From the NCBI GenBank assembly GCA_035493835.1, contig DATJHO010000016.1:1-64000 (forward strand): DNA of 64,000 nt, given 5' to 3'. The notes below the pieces were generated by a model that was not told the DNA's origin, made no database searches, and saw only the letters and a program-made list of their open reading frames with translations. This DNA is from DASZTU01 sp035493835 (lineage in GTDB: Bacteria; Pseudomonadota; Alphaproteobacteria; Rhizobiales; Devosiaceae). Below are positions 41,851 through 51,017 of this stretch, one piece after another. Every line of letters starts with the position of its first letter. Position 1 is the first letter of the stretch. Position numbers and translations under genes: made by a program.

Positions 41851-43779
41851 ATGAACGCAAATTTCCGGAACTTCGCCATCTGGCTTGTCATACTGTTCAT
41901 GCTGATGGGCCTGTTCCAGGTATTCCAGTCTTCGACTCATTCGATTTCGGTGGCCGATAAAAGCTACAGTCAGTTCGTGAGCGACGTGGACGCGGGTAGC
42001 GTCACGGCGGTGACCATCACCGACAACGTCGTCAACGGCACCGAGCGCGATGGATCGCGGTTCGAAACCATCATCCCGCAGGGCGCCGATATCATCAACC
42101 GGCTCGAAGCCCGGGGCGTCCAGATCACGGCGCGTGCGCCGGAGCAGAGCCCGTTCTGGGCGATCCTGCTCTCCTCGTGGCTGCCGTTCATCGTCATCAT
42201 CGGCGTTTGGTTCTTCTTCATCCGGCAGATGCAGGGTGGCGGCCGTGGCGGCGCGATGGGCTTTGGCAAGTCGCGCGCAAAGCTTTTGACCGAGACGCAC
42301 GGCAAGATCACCTTTGAAGATGTCGCCGGCGTTGATGAGGCCAAGCAGGACCTCGAGGAGATCGTCGAGTTCCTGCGCGATCCGGGCAAATTCCAGCGCC
42401 TGGGCGGCAAGATCCCGCGCGGCGTGCTGCTGGTCGGCCCGCCGGGTACCGGTAAAACGCTGCTTGCCCGCTCGGTTGCGGGTGAGGCGAGCGTGCCGTT
42501 CTTCACCATCTCGGGCTCCGACTTCGTCGAGATGTTCGTGGGCGTCGGCGCCAGCCGCGTGCGCGACATGTTCGAGCAGGCCAAGAAGAATGCGCCGTGC
42601 ATCATCTTCATCGACGAAATCGACGCCGTCGGCCGGCACCGTGGTGCGGGCCTTGGCGGAGGCAATGACGAGCGCGAGCAGACCCTCAACCAGCTGCTGG
42701 TCGAGATGGACGGCTTTGAGGCGAACGAGGGCATCATCCTGATCGCCGCCACCAACCGTCCCGACGTGCTCGACCCGGCGCTGTTGCGTCCCGGCCGCTT
42801 CGACCGGCAGGTGGTCGTGCCCAATCCGGACGTCTCCGGCCGCGAAAAGATCCTCAAGGTGCATGTGCGCAAGGTGCCGCTGGCCCCCGACGTGGACCTC
42901 AAGGTTTTGGCTCGTGGTACGCCGGGTTTCTCGGGTGCCGACCTGATGAACCTCGTCAACGAAGGTGCGCTCCTGGCGGCGCGGCGCAACAAGCGCTTCG
43001 TCACCATGGCCGAGTTCGAAGACGCCAAGGACAAGCTGATGATGGGCGCCGAGCGCCGGACATTGGCCTTGACCGAAGAGGACAAGAAGCTCACCGCCTA
43101 TCACGAGGCTGGCCATGCGTTGCTCGCCGTCAAGATGGTGGGGTCCGACCCGATCCATAAGGCGACGATCATCCCGCGCGGCCGTGCCCTGGGCATGGTG
43201 ATGCGGCTGCCCGAGCGCGACGCGGTGTCGCTTACGCGCCAGAAGTGCTACGCGGACCTTGCGGTTGCCATGGGTGGACGCGTCGCCGAGGAAGAGATCT
43301 TCGGCTACGAGAAGGTGACCTCCGGCGCCTCGGCCGACATCAAGATGGCGACCGGTCTCGCCCGGGCGATGGCCACCGAGTTCGGCATGTCCGACAAGCT
43401 CGGGCCGCTGCTCTATGGCGACAACCAGGACGAGCTGTTCCTCGGCCGTTCGATGATGCAGCGTTCAGTCCACCTTTCGGATGAGACGCAGCAGTTGGTT
43501 GATGCGGAAGTGAAGCGCTTCGTTGAAGAGGGCTACGCCACCGCCAAGCGGGTGATCCTCGAGAATATCGACGATCTGCACCGCATCGCGGGCGCCCTGC
43601 TCGAATATGAGACCCTTACCGGCGACGAGATCCGCGACCTGATGGACGGCAAGCCGCCCTACCGGGCCGACACCGAGATCACCAGCGTCAAGGGTACCGG
43701 CGTTCCCAAGGCCGGCCGTCCGGCGCCGAAGAAGCCGACCCCGGATACTGGCGGCCTCGAGCCGCAGCCCGAAACCTGA
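41851..43779 (+). CDS. ftsH: ATP-dependent zinc metalloprotease FtsH
   Basis: 642 residues. Two membrane helices (about 9-25 and 105-125) flank a periplasmic loop. The AAA+ domain has Walker A VGPPGTGKTLLARSVAGEA, Walker B IIFIDEIDAVGRHRGAG and the second region of homology PALLRPGRFDRQVVV. The peptidase has the zinc site YHEAGHALLAV. It degrades membrane and regulatory proteins as a hexamer. The C-terminal tail is Pro-rich. Confidence 0.97.
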   Translation: MNANFRNFAIWLVILFMLMGLFQVFQSSTHSISVADKSYSQFVSDVDAGSVTAVTITDNVVNGTERDGSRFETIIPQGADIINRLEARGVQITARAPEQSPFWAILLSSWLPFIVIIGVWFFFIRQMQGGGRGGAMGFGKSRAKLLTETHGKITFEDVAGVDEAKQDLEEIVEFLRDPGKFQRLGGKIPRGVLLVGPPGTGKTLLARSVAGEASVPFFTISGSDFVEMFVGVGASRVRDMFEQAKKNAPCIIFIDEIDAVGRHRGAGLGGGNDEREQTLNQLLVEMDGFEANEGIILIAATNRPDVLDPALLRPGRFDRQVVVPNPDVSGREKILKVHVRKVPLAPDVDLKVLARGTPGFSGADLMNLVNEGALLAARRNKRFVTMAEFEDAKDKLMMGAERRTLALTEEDKKLTAYHEAGHALLAVKMVGSDPIHKATIIPRGRALGMVMRLPERDAVSLTRQKCYADLAVAMGGRVAEEEIFGYEKVTSGASADIKMATGLARAMATEFGMSDKLGPLLYGDNQDELFLGRSMMQRSVHLSDETQQLVDAEVKRFVEEGYATAKRVILENIDDLHRIAGALLEYETLTGDEIRDLMDGKPPYRADTEITSVKGTGVPKAGRPAPKKPTPDTGGLEPQPET

Positions 43780-43802
43780 GTTTTGCTCAGATCATCAATT
43801 CG

Positions 43803-43830
43803 AAAGGCCGCCTCCGGGCGGCCTTTTTGC
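43803..43830 (+). terminator. intrinsic terminator of ftsH
   Basis: AAAGGCCGCC / GGCGGCCTTT with a TCCG loop, then TTGCTTTG. Confidence 0.9.
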
Positions 43831-43857
43831 TTTGTTCCTGTCATTTGCGGCGGAGGC

Positions 43858-43990
43858 CCGCCTGCCGGCACCCTCTCCCACAAAGGGGGAGAGGGGAACT
43901 GGTGGCCCGGCGGTGCGCAGGAACGGGACCCTTTCCCTTCTTCCTTCTCCCCCTGTGGGCGAAGGTGGCGCGTAGTGCCGGATGAGGGGT
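43858..43990. repeat. RIME-like mosaic element, copy R8
   Basis: CCGCCTGCCGGCACCCTCTC then CCACAAAGGGGGAGAGGGG, and CTTCTCCCCCTGTGGGCGAA followed by GGTGGCGCG and CCGGATGAGGGG. The arrangement matches R4. The rest of the ftsH-glmM gap (43991-44303) shows no gene. Confidence 0.75.
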
Positions 43991-44303
43991 TCCTTGGCCG
44001 CGCCATCCGGAGGACATCGCGCATTCTCGCTTTATACCGACGAAGGTCGGTGACTCGGGGGACTAGCCATTGAAGCTGAGCAAACTGGATCCAGGATCAA
44101 GTCCGGGATGACGCCGCGCTTGTGGGCCGTCCGGGGAAGGCCACACCCACTCAAACGGCCCGGCCTACCTCAAGCGGACAAGGTGGCATCGGAAAAGTCA
44201 CCCTGACGATGGCAATTAATCAGTCTTTCGGTTCATATTTCCGACCCAGTCTCCGATGAGGTATGTTGCTGTCGCATTCGGTTCGGGGCAGGGCTTGGAA
44301 ATC

Positions 44304-45647
44304 ATGGCTAGAAAATTTTTCGGTACCGACGGCATTCGCGGCCTGGCCAATGGCGACAAGCTGACGCCCGATCTGGCGCTCAAGGTAGGCATGGCCGCCG
44401 GGCTCATGTTCGATCGCGGCGAGGGCCGCAATCGCGTGGTGATCGGCAAGGACACCCGCCGCTCCGGCTACATGATCGAAACTGCGCTGACCGCCGGATT
44501 CACCGCGGTGGGGATGGATGTCTACCTCCTGGGGCCGATGCCGACGCCGGCCGTCGCCATGCTGACCCGCTCGCTGCGAGCAGATCTGGGCGTGATGATC
44601 TCCGCCTCGCACAATCCGTTCGACGACAACGGCATCAAGCTATTCCAGCCGGACGGCTACAAGCTTTCCGATGCCACCGAATCGCGGATCGAAGACCTGA
44701 TGGAAAGCGATCTCTCGGCCAAGGTCGCGCGCGGCCGCCAGATCGGCAGGGCCTATCGCGACGAGGAAGCGCGCACCCGCTATATCGAATTTGCCAAGAG
44801 CACATTGCCGCGCGGCACCGATTTCGAGGGGATGAGGGTGGTCCTCGATTGCGCCAATGGCGCCGCCTACAAGGTCGCCCCGATTGCGCTCTGGGAGCTC
44901 GGGGCGGACGTCGTCACCATCGGCGTCGAACCGGATGGCTTCAACATCAATGAAAAGGTGGGTTCCACCGCCCCCGAGGCGCTGCGGGCCAAGGTCAAGG
45001 AAGTGCGGGCCGATATCGGCATCGCGCTCGATGGCGATGCCGATCGGCTCATCATCGTCGATGAGCATGGCGAGATCGTCGACGGCGACCAACTGATGGC
45101 GGTAATCGCGCAGAGCTGGGCCGCGCGCGGCCGGCTGATCGGCGGCGGACTGGTCGCAACCATCATGTCCAATCTAGGCCTGGAGCGCTATCTGGGCTCG
45201 ATCGGTCTCAGCCTCGAGCGGACGCAGGTCGGCGACCGCTACGTGCTCGAGGCGATGCGCGGCAAAGGGTTCAATGTCGGTGGCGAGCAGAGCGGCCACA
45301 TCATTCTTTCCGACTTCACCACCACGGGCGATGGCCTGGTTGCAGCGCTGCAATTGCTGGCGGTGGCCAAGGAGCAGGGCAAACCCGTGTCGGAGATCTG
45401 CCGTCGGTTCGAAAAAGTGCCGCAGCTGTTGCAGAGCGTCCGCTTCAAACAGGGCAAGCCGCTCGACCACAAGAACGTAGTGCAGGTCATCGCCGAGAGC
45501 CGGGCGCGGCTCGGCGACGGCGGCCGATTGGTGATCCGCGAATCCGGCACCGAGCCGGTGATCCGGGTCATGGCCGAGAGTGACGACGAAGGCCTGGTCA
45601 AGGCCGTGGTCAGCGAGATCACCGAGGCTATCCGACAGGTCGCCTAG
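44304..45647 (+). CDS. glmM: phosphoglucosamine mutase
   Basis: 447 residues starting MARKFFGTDGIRGLANGD. The catalytic Ser is in MISASHNPFDDNGIKLFQPD (near 101), the metal loop is ALDGDADRLIIVDEHG, and the sugar/phosphate loops are GGEQSGHI and RESGTEPVIRVMAES. It converts GlcN-6-P to GlcN-1-P for cell wall synthesis. ATG 44304 has GGAAA upstream; a frame from 44256 adds unrelated residues. Confidence 0.95.
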   Translation: MARKFFGTDGIRGLANGDKLTPDLALKVGMAAGLMFDRGEGRNRVVIGKDTRRSGYMIETALTAGFTAVGMDVYLLGPMPTPAVAMLTRSLRADLGVMISASHNPFDDNGIKLFQPDGYKLSDATESRIEDLMESDLSAKVARGRQIGRAYRDEEARTRYIEFAKSTLPRGTDFEGMRVVLDCANGAAYKVAPIALWELGADVVTIGVEPDGFNINEKVGSTAPEALRAKVKEVRADIGIALDGDADRLIIVDEHGEIVDGDQLMAVIAQSWAARGRLIGGGLVATIMSNLGLERYLGSIGLSLERTQVGDRYVLEAMRGKGFNVGGEQSGHIILSDFTTTGDGLVAALQLLAVAKEQGKPVSEICRRFEKVPQLLQSVRFKQGKPLDHKNVVQVIAESRARLGDGGRLVIRESGTEPVIRVMAESDDEGLVKAVVSEITEAIRQVA

Positions 45648-45683
45648 AGCACGATCCAGTTCAGTTGAGGCATCCACGGCAGC

Positions 45684-45800
45684 ATCGCCATGGCCGGGCT
45701 TGACCGGCCACCGTGAACCTCGCCAGATCCCCCATGCGACCCAAATGCCGACGCCGCGATAGCCGCACCTCGCCCAGGCGTTCGCGACCTGCGTCAACTC
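45684..45800. repeat. family C-like repeat remnants in the glmM to OMP gap
   Basis: GCCATGGCCGGGCTTGACCG and later CCTCGCC resemble the first part of the block at 62160. The remaining gap to 46027 is AT-richer; two direct copies of GGTTAAG (45938 and 45950) suggest the barrel gene's promoter. Confidence 0.4.
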
Positions 45801-46027
45801 GCCTGAAAAGAGGCAACGCGCGTTCGTCCACGGCCGAACGCCAAAAGCAGGCGCCCAAGCGCTGGGCGTCGGGCAATGGCGCGCGCCACTCGCGGCGTCA
45901 CGGATTAACAATTTCTCAAGCGTTTCAGTGCGTTAGGGTTAAGGCACTAGGTTAAGCGGCCTTTAAGGAAGAACGCGCATATTGCCGACAATCGACTGGT
46001 GTCGAGGCAATCCAAGGAACGAGAAGA

Positions 46028-46744
46028 ATGCGATTTATCGCTGGGGTATTAGTTACAGTTGCCGCCCTCGTCGCCGGTCCTGCACTGGCGGCCGACCTGC
46101 CGCAGTATGCGCCGCCGAGCCCGCCGCCGGTCGATACCGGTCTTGGCGGCAATTTCTACTTGCGCGGCAGCGCGGGCCTGAACGGACTCTGGACTTCCGG
46201 CGTCGACTATCACTGCGGCTGCTTGAGCGATGGGACGGCGGGCCAGACCCAGGCCGGTTTCGGCTATAGCCTCGGCGTCGGCGTTGGCTATGAAACCGGC
46301 ACTGGCCTCCGCGCTGACCTGACCGTCGACTATCTGTCGAACGATCACCTTACCGCCCACGCGGGCTCAGGCGGCACGCAGTACAACCTCGATGCGTCGC
46401 TGCGCTCGACCCTCGTGCTCGCCAACGCCTATTACGATTTCGGCCTTGGCAGCCTCGGTCTCGACAATGGCGGGCTTGGCGCCTATGTCGGCGCGGGCAT
46501 CGGCGGCGCGTTCAATCAGGTTTCAGACAACACCGCCTCCCCCGCGCCCTCGGGCACTTCGGCGACGCCGGCGGCTGCCGTCATGGCTGGTCTGACCTAC
46601 GACATGGGCGCGGTGGTTGCCGATGTCGGCTATCGCGGCATCTACATGCCCTCGATTTCGAACGAGAGCCTCGACGAGCCGTTCTACATCCGGAACGCCT
46701 GGATCAACGAAGTCCGCACCACGCTGCGCTACCGCTTCAACTAA
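46028..46744 (+). CDS. outer-membrane beta-barrel protein (Omp25/porin family)
   Basis: 238 residues. The signal peptide ends ALAADL near 22. The mature start LPQYAPPSPPPVDTGLGGNF is a typical rhizobial Omp25-like N-terminus. Alternating hydrophobic strands follow (FGYSLGVGVGYETGTGLRAD, RADLTVDY), ending TLRYRFN with a C-terminal aromatic strand for Bam recognition. Function is structural or unknown. A strong terminator follows. Confidence 0.87.
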   Translation: MRFIAGVLVTVAALVAGPALAADLPQYAPPSPPPVDTGLGGNFYLRGSAGLNGLWTSGVDYHCGCLSDGTAGQTQAGFGYSLGVGVGYETGTGLRADLTVDYLSNDHLTAHAGSGGTQYNLDASLRSTLVLANAYYDFGLGSLGLDNGGLGAYVGAGIGGAFNQVSDNTASPAPSGTSATPAAAVMAGLTYDMGAVVADVGYRGIYMPSISNESLDEPFYIRNAWINEVRTTLRYRFN

Positions 46745-46782
46745 GCGGTTCGGCTCCGACATTCAGTGGATCATTCATGCGT

Positions 46783-46812
46783 AAACGGCGCCCCCTTCCG
46801 GGGGCGCCGTTT
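46783..46812 (+). terminator. intrinsic terminator of the barrel-protein gene
   Basis: Thirteen-base perfect stem AAACGGCGCCCCC / GGGGGCGCCGTTT with a TTCC loop. It ends in TTT only, and lies 39 bases past the stop. Confidence 0.75.
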
Positions 46813-46830
46813 CGCCAGGCCTGCCCGCTT

Positions 46831-47100
46831 TCAAAGCGGGGCGGCCGACAGGTCCCTCCCCGAACCTGTTTCGCCTAGGGTCAACGGCCGGGTGAATTCG
46901 ATCGTCAACCCGCTCCGGATGCACAGCGCGCAGAGCGTATCGAGCACATCCTCGAACATTTCTGGATCACTGTGCGTCTCGGCGATAATCGAGCGGGCGA
47001 CCTCTCGAACCGGCACAGCACAATGCTGAGCAACGGCCGTCCGCATGGCGCGCTGAATGGCTCCGGAAACCCGTTCCCGTTCCTCCTTTGCAGCTGCCAC
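46831..47100 (-). CDS. hypothetical protein
   Basis: 89 residues from a GTG at 47100 with a very good upstream AGAGGAGGAGAGG. The sequence is helical: EREVSGAIQ-like start, then REVARSIIAETHSDPEMFED and VLDTLCALCIRSGLTIEF. No family is recognised. A GTTAAC-AAAG-GTTAAC pair lies about 60 bases upstream on its strand, possibly in the promoter. Confidence 0.6.
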   Translation of the reverse strand: MAAAKEERERVSGAIQRAMRTAVAQHCAVPVREVARSIIAETHSDPEMFEDVLDTLCALCIRSGLTIEFTRPLTLGETGSGRDLSAAPL

Positions 47101-47483
47101 TGACCTCTCCTCCTCTGATCGTCACTGACACTCACCGATCCGAAGAACTATATTCGGAGCGCTGCCCTGGGTCGTTAACCTTTGTTAACGAGAGCCCTAG
47201 CCTGATTTGCTGAATCGTATGGTGCTGCCCCTAATCGCTTTCGCCTCGCCCGGCGGCGCGGCGTTCCCCGGTCGGGGAGAGCCTGCCCCAAACGGCAGCG
47301 GACTGGAACTGTCGGCCCGCGTTTTCGTTAAGGCAGCGCTCGTCGTTGGTCTGCTTCCCAAGCAGCGGCGAGGGGCCGCCGGTGAGCTTTCCAGTACCGG
47401 CGAAGGCCAACTTAACACACGTTAATGATCGCCCAGCCGGCAGAGCCTAACCCTGCCGCTCCGAATGTTGCGGAAATGGTGAC
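47101..47483. other. intergenic region with TTAA pairs
   Basis: No supported gene. It has GTTAAC-CTTT-GTTAAC-like sequence at 47173-47189 and TTAA-CACACG-TTAA near 47412-47425. Both have a six-base gap, one short of the CtrA consensus. Confidence 0.4.
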
Positions 47484-47870
47484 ATGTTGGATGAAAGCAA
47501 GCGACGGCGGGCAGTTCGCCCCGAAGTAAGAGTTTCCCAACAGGCATTGGGGATCGTGCAACCGATCAACCGGCGGATTGGCGGTTGGCAGCTCAATGTT
47601 GCCCGGCTGATCGCCCTCGGCCGGAAGGCGCACTCAAACGGCACCTCCGCCGAGCGCCTGCGAGCCGAGACCGAGGCGCTCTTTGCCGAGGTTCACGCCG
47701 AGCGCCGCGCGCTGAGCGAGCGCCAGCGGAATCTGCCGGCCGCCGTGGCCAATAGCAGCCGCATGATCGATACGGCCCGGGCGCTGCGCAGCCTCTCCAA
47801 GGGGCTCGAACAAGCCCTGGAGATGCTGCCGCCTCAGCCGCGGGATCGTGGGGGAGAGAGGCGGCCTTGA
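47484..47870 (+). CDS. hypothetical charged helical protein
   Basis: 128 residues, very Arg/Ala-rich. ESKRRRAVRPEVRVSQQALG starts the protein, and ERLRAETEALFAEVHAERRA plus ARALRSLSKGLEQALEML look like amphipathic helices. GGAAATGG lies before the ATG. No family is recognised; no membrane segment or signal peptide. Confidence 0.5.
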   Translation: MLDESKRRRAVRPEVRVSQQALGIVQPINRRIGGWQLNVARLIALGRKAHSNGTSAERLRAETEALFAEVHAERRALSERQRNLPAAVANSSRMIDTARALRSLSKGLEQALEMLPPQPRDRGGERRP

Positions 47871-48032
47871 GGGGGTAGCCGGCTGCTTCCGTATCAGCGC
47901 CAAGTCGGCATTTGATCGTCCTCCTCGCCCATCGTTATCCCCGGGCTTGATCTGGGGACCCATACGGCCTTGCCCGTAACTGGGTGGGCAAGGCGGGGCA
48001 TGATGGGTAGCCGGGTCAAGCCCGGTTATGCG

Positions 48033-48458
48033 CTAGAGCCGCGTGTAGCGGGTTTCGATCGAATACGACTTACGGGGGCCCTGGACGTGGTGGACGGTAT
48101 GGAACCCATCGTGGTCGAGCGCGTACCGCGAGCGATAGCGATCATGGCCGCAGGGATGAAAGCCGGTGCCCTGCCAATTGGCGGCATCGCCCGAGAGGGC
48201 GATTTCTTCAAACAGGCGCGGTGTGGGCTCGTCGAATAGGATCGTCAGGGCAGCGCCGGCGAACCGGTAGAAATAACCGCGGGAAAAGTGCAGCGGTGGG
48301 CCGCTGCGGTCGCGGAGGGTCAGCAGGCCCTCCTCGCGATAGCGCAAAGTGCCGTCCGACTCCGGCTCGAAGCGCGCTGTGCCGGACATGGCGTTTCCGT
48401 CGGTCACGGTTCGCTCGAAGCGCCACCCGCCAATCAGGGCCTGTCCGAAGTCGCTCAT
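48033..48458 (-). CDS. DUF6314-like protein
   Basis: 141 residues starting MSDFGQALIGGWRFERTVTD. The recurring pattern ALIGGWRFERTV...GTARFEPESDGTLRYREEG, GYFYRF, LFDEPTPRLFEEI and HDRYRSRYALD resembles the small beta-barrel DUF6314 family. Function is unknown. It is divergent from ligD with 89 bases between. Confidence 0.65.
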   Translation of the reverse strand: MSDFGQALIGGWRFERTVTDGNAMSGTARFEPESDGTLRYREEGLLTLRDRSGPPLHFSRGYFYRFAGAALTILFDEPTPRLFEEIALSGDAANWQGTGFHPCGHDRYRSRYALDHDGFHTVHHVQGPRKSYSIETRYTRL

Positions 48459-48547
48459 CACTCGTTCACCGTCTGCCGTCCGACTCTGCAGTAACACAAA
48501 CACGCGCCCCGTTGCGTACGGGAGCCCTTCCGCCCTAGCTTCAGCAC

Positions 48548-50995
48548 ATGGCGACCAGGCTCAGCTCCTATCGCGCCAAGCGCGACTTTTCCAGAACCTC
48601 GGAACCGGCGGGCGGTGGCCCGGCGGCGGTGGGGAACCGGTTCGTCGTCCACAAGCACTCGGCGACCGCCGAGCACTATGATCTCAGGCTCGAGGTCGAT
48701 GGCGTGCTCAAGAGCTGGGCGGTGCCAAAAGGCCCGTCGCTCGATCCCGGCGAGAAGCGCCTTGCGGTCGAGACCGAGGATCACCCGCTCGAATACATCG
48801 ACTTCGAGGGCGTGATCCCCCAAGGCGAATATGGCGGCGGGCCGATGCTCGTCTGGGATACCGGCACCTGGGCGCCGATGGAGGACATCGAAAAGAGCCT
48901 TGCGGCCGGTGCGTTCAAGTTCCGGCTGGCCGGTAAAAAACTAAAGGGCGGCTGGATGCTCGCCCGGCTAAAACCCAAGCGGGGCGAGGCCAAGGTCAAC
49001 TGGCTGCTGTTCAAGGAGGATGATCCGGCTGCCGACCCCACGATGGATATTCTTGCGGCGCGGCCGGAGAGCGTCAAAAGCGGGCGGCGCATCGAGGAGC
49101 TGGTGGAGATCCCCAAGCCGGCGCGCAAGGCGGCGTCGCCCAGGCCGCAGCGGCTGGAGGGCGCGGTGAAGGTCCCATTGCCAGCCCGGATCGAGCCGCA
49201 ACTCGCCAGCCCCGCCAGCGCTCCGCCCAAGGGCAAGGACTGGCTGCACGAGATTAAATTCGACGGCTATCGCACCATGGCCCGGATCGAGGCGGGCAAG
49301 GTGGAACTCATCACGCGCGCCGGGCTCGACTGGACGAAGCGCTACGGCAACCTTTCGGCTGCCTTCACCGAGCTTCCCTGCAAGGCGGCGATCCTCGACG
49401 GCGAGATCGTGGCGCTCGATGAAAAGGGCATCAGCCGGTTTGAAAGGCTACAGGATGCGCTCGCGACCGGCAGGACGCAGGACTTGGTGTTCTATGCTTT
49501 CGACCTGATCCATCTCGACGGTTTTGATCTTTCGGCTGTGGAACTCAAGCGGCGCAAGGAACTGCTCCGGCAATTGCTGGAAGGGCATACCGGCAGCCGC
49601 TCGTCGATCCAGTTCAGCGATCATCTCGAAGGGGAGGGCCAGCCGCTTTACGACCGCGCGGCGGAACTAGGGCTGGAGGGGATCGTCTCCAAGCAGGCGA
49701 AGGCGAAATACCACCCAGGCCGCTCTTCGAGCTGGATCAAGAGCAAGGCGCTAAAGTCCGGGGACTTCATCATTGCCGGCTACACCGTTTCCGAGGCGGC
49801 CGAGGGGCTTGCGGCGCTGGCGCTCGGCGAGTGGGTGGAGGGGGAGCTTGTCTATCGCGGCAAGGTCGGCACGGGCTTTGATGCCGACGAGCTGAAAATG
49901 CTGCTCGACAGGCTCCAGATGCTGGCGGGCGAAGGCGAAAAGCTCGACGGCGCGCCCAAGGACGTCATCTGGGTGCGTCCGGTGCTCTCGGCGCATATCC
50001 ACTATTCCAACCGCACTACCGAGGGTCTGCTGCGCCATGCCGTCTACAAGGGGCTGCGCGAGGCCGAGCTTTCCGCCGGCCCGGCGGTCGAGCGCAAGCG
50101 GCTGATTTCGGATGCCGATCTCGCCTCGGTCTGGGTGACCAATCCGACCCGGCGGATGTTCGGCAGGTCTGGCCCGACTAAGCTCGATATCGCGGTCTAT
50201 TACGCGCTGGTCGGCGATTTCATGCTGCCGCATCTCATCGACCGGCCGGTGTCGCTGGTGCGCTGCCCCTCCGCCAAGGTGGCCGATTGCTTCTTCCAGC
50301 GCCACGCCTTCAACGGCATGCCGCCCTCGGTCAAAACCTTCGAAATGAAGAATTCGGAGGAGGAGGACAAGACCTACCTCCTTGTCGAGGACGCCAAGGG
50401 GTATCTGGCGCTGGCGCAGTTCGGCGTGGTCGAGTTCCACAGCTGGGGCACGACGCACGCGCATATCGACAAGCCCGACCGGATCGTTTTCGACCTCGAT
50501 CCCGGCGAGGGGATCGAATGGCGCGAAGTGGTCGAGGCGGCTGTCCACATTCGCGGCCAGCTGGAAGCAATGGACCTGGTGCCCTATGTGAAGACCTCCG
50601 GGGGTAGGGGCCTGCACTTGGTGGTACCGATCAAACCAAAACTCGGCTGGAAGCAGATCCATCCGGCGACCAGCGCCATTTCGACCCAGCTGGCGGCGAC
50701 GGCGCCCGAAATCTTCACCACCACCATGGGCAAGGACAATCGCAAACGTAAGATCTTCATCGACTTCCATCGCAACGCAAGAAGCGCCACGGCGGCGGCG
50801 CCCTATTCGCTGCGCACCCGCACCAACCTTCCGGCTTCGACGCCGCTGAGCTGGGATGATCTCGAGTCAATCGACTCTCCGGAAGACCTGAACTATTCTT
50901 CCCTTCCCGGACTATTAACCACCTCCGGCGATCCATGGGCCGATATTAATGAATTTGCTCGGGAATTGCCGTCACAATTGCGCACCCGCAAATAG
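48548..50995 (+). CDS. ligD: multifunctional DNA ligase LigD
   Basis: 815 residues. Domains run phosphoesterase (about 30-160; HKHSATAEHYDLRLEVDGVL), ligase (about 190-500; IKFDGYRTMARIEAG with the adenylated Lys near 237) and polymerase (about 530-800; FDLDPGEGIEWREVVEAAVH). This is the Pseudomonas-type PE-LIG-POL order. It fills, trims and seals ends brought together by Ku in nonhomologous end joining. It heads a five-gene operon with ku 22 bases on. Confidence 0.95.
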   Translation: MATRLSSYRAKRDFSRTSEPAGGGPAAVGNRFVVHKHSATAEHYDLRLEVDGVLKSWAVPKGPSLDPGEKRLAVETEDHPLEYIDFEGVIPQGEYGGGPMLVWDTGTWAPMEDIEKSLAAGAFKFRLAGKKLKGGWMLARLKPKRGEAKVNWLLFKEDDPAADPTMDILAARPESVKSGRRIEELVEIPKPARKAASPRPQRLEGAVKVPLPARIEPQLASPASAPPKGKDWLHEIKFDGYRTMARIEAGKVELITRAGLDWTKRYGNLSAAFTELPCKAAILDGEIVALDEKGISRFERLQDALATGRTQDLVFYAFDLIHLDGFDLSAVELKRRKELLRQLLEGHTGSRSSIQFSDHLEGEGQPLYDRAAELGLEGIVSKQAKAKYHPGRSSSWIKSKALKSGDFIIAGYTVSEAAEGLAALALGEWVEGELVYRGKVGTGFDADELKMLLDRLQMLAGEGEKLDGAPKDVIWVRPVLSAHIHYSNRTTEGLLRHAVYKGLREAELSAGPAVERKRLISDADLASVWVTNPTRRMFGRSGPTKLDIAVYYALVGDFMLPHLIDRPVSLVRCPSAKVADCFFQRHAFNGMPPSVKTFEMKNSEEEDKTYLLVEDAKGYLALAQFGVVEFHSWGTTHAHIDKPDRIVFDLDPGEGIEWREVVEAAVHIRGQLEAMDLVPYVKTSGGRGLHLVVPIKPKLGWKQIHPATSAISTQLAATAPEIFTTTMGKDNRKRKIFIDFHRNARSATAAAPYSLRTRTNLPASTPLSWDDLESIDSPEDLNYSSLPGLLTTSGDPWADINEFARELPSQLRTRK

Positions 50996-51017
50996 TACTG
51001 TCGCGTAGGAGACGATC

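Noticed and set aside
41677..43158. Minus-strand ORF of 493 codons over ftsH
   Set aside because: Shadow frame; ftsH motifs are complete on the plus strand.
47173..47189. CtrA site in GTTAAC-N4-GTTAAC
   Set aside because: The gap between TTAA halves is six, not seven; could be chance palindromes.
47207..47425. Plus-strand ORF of 72 codons
   Set aside because: No ribosome site, no family and biased composition; left as intergenic.
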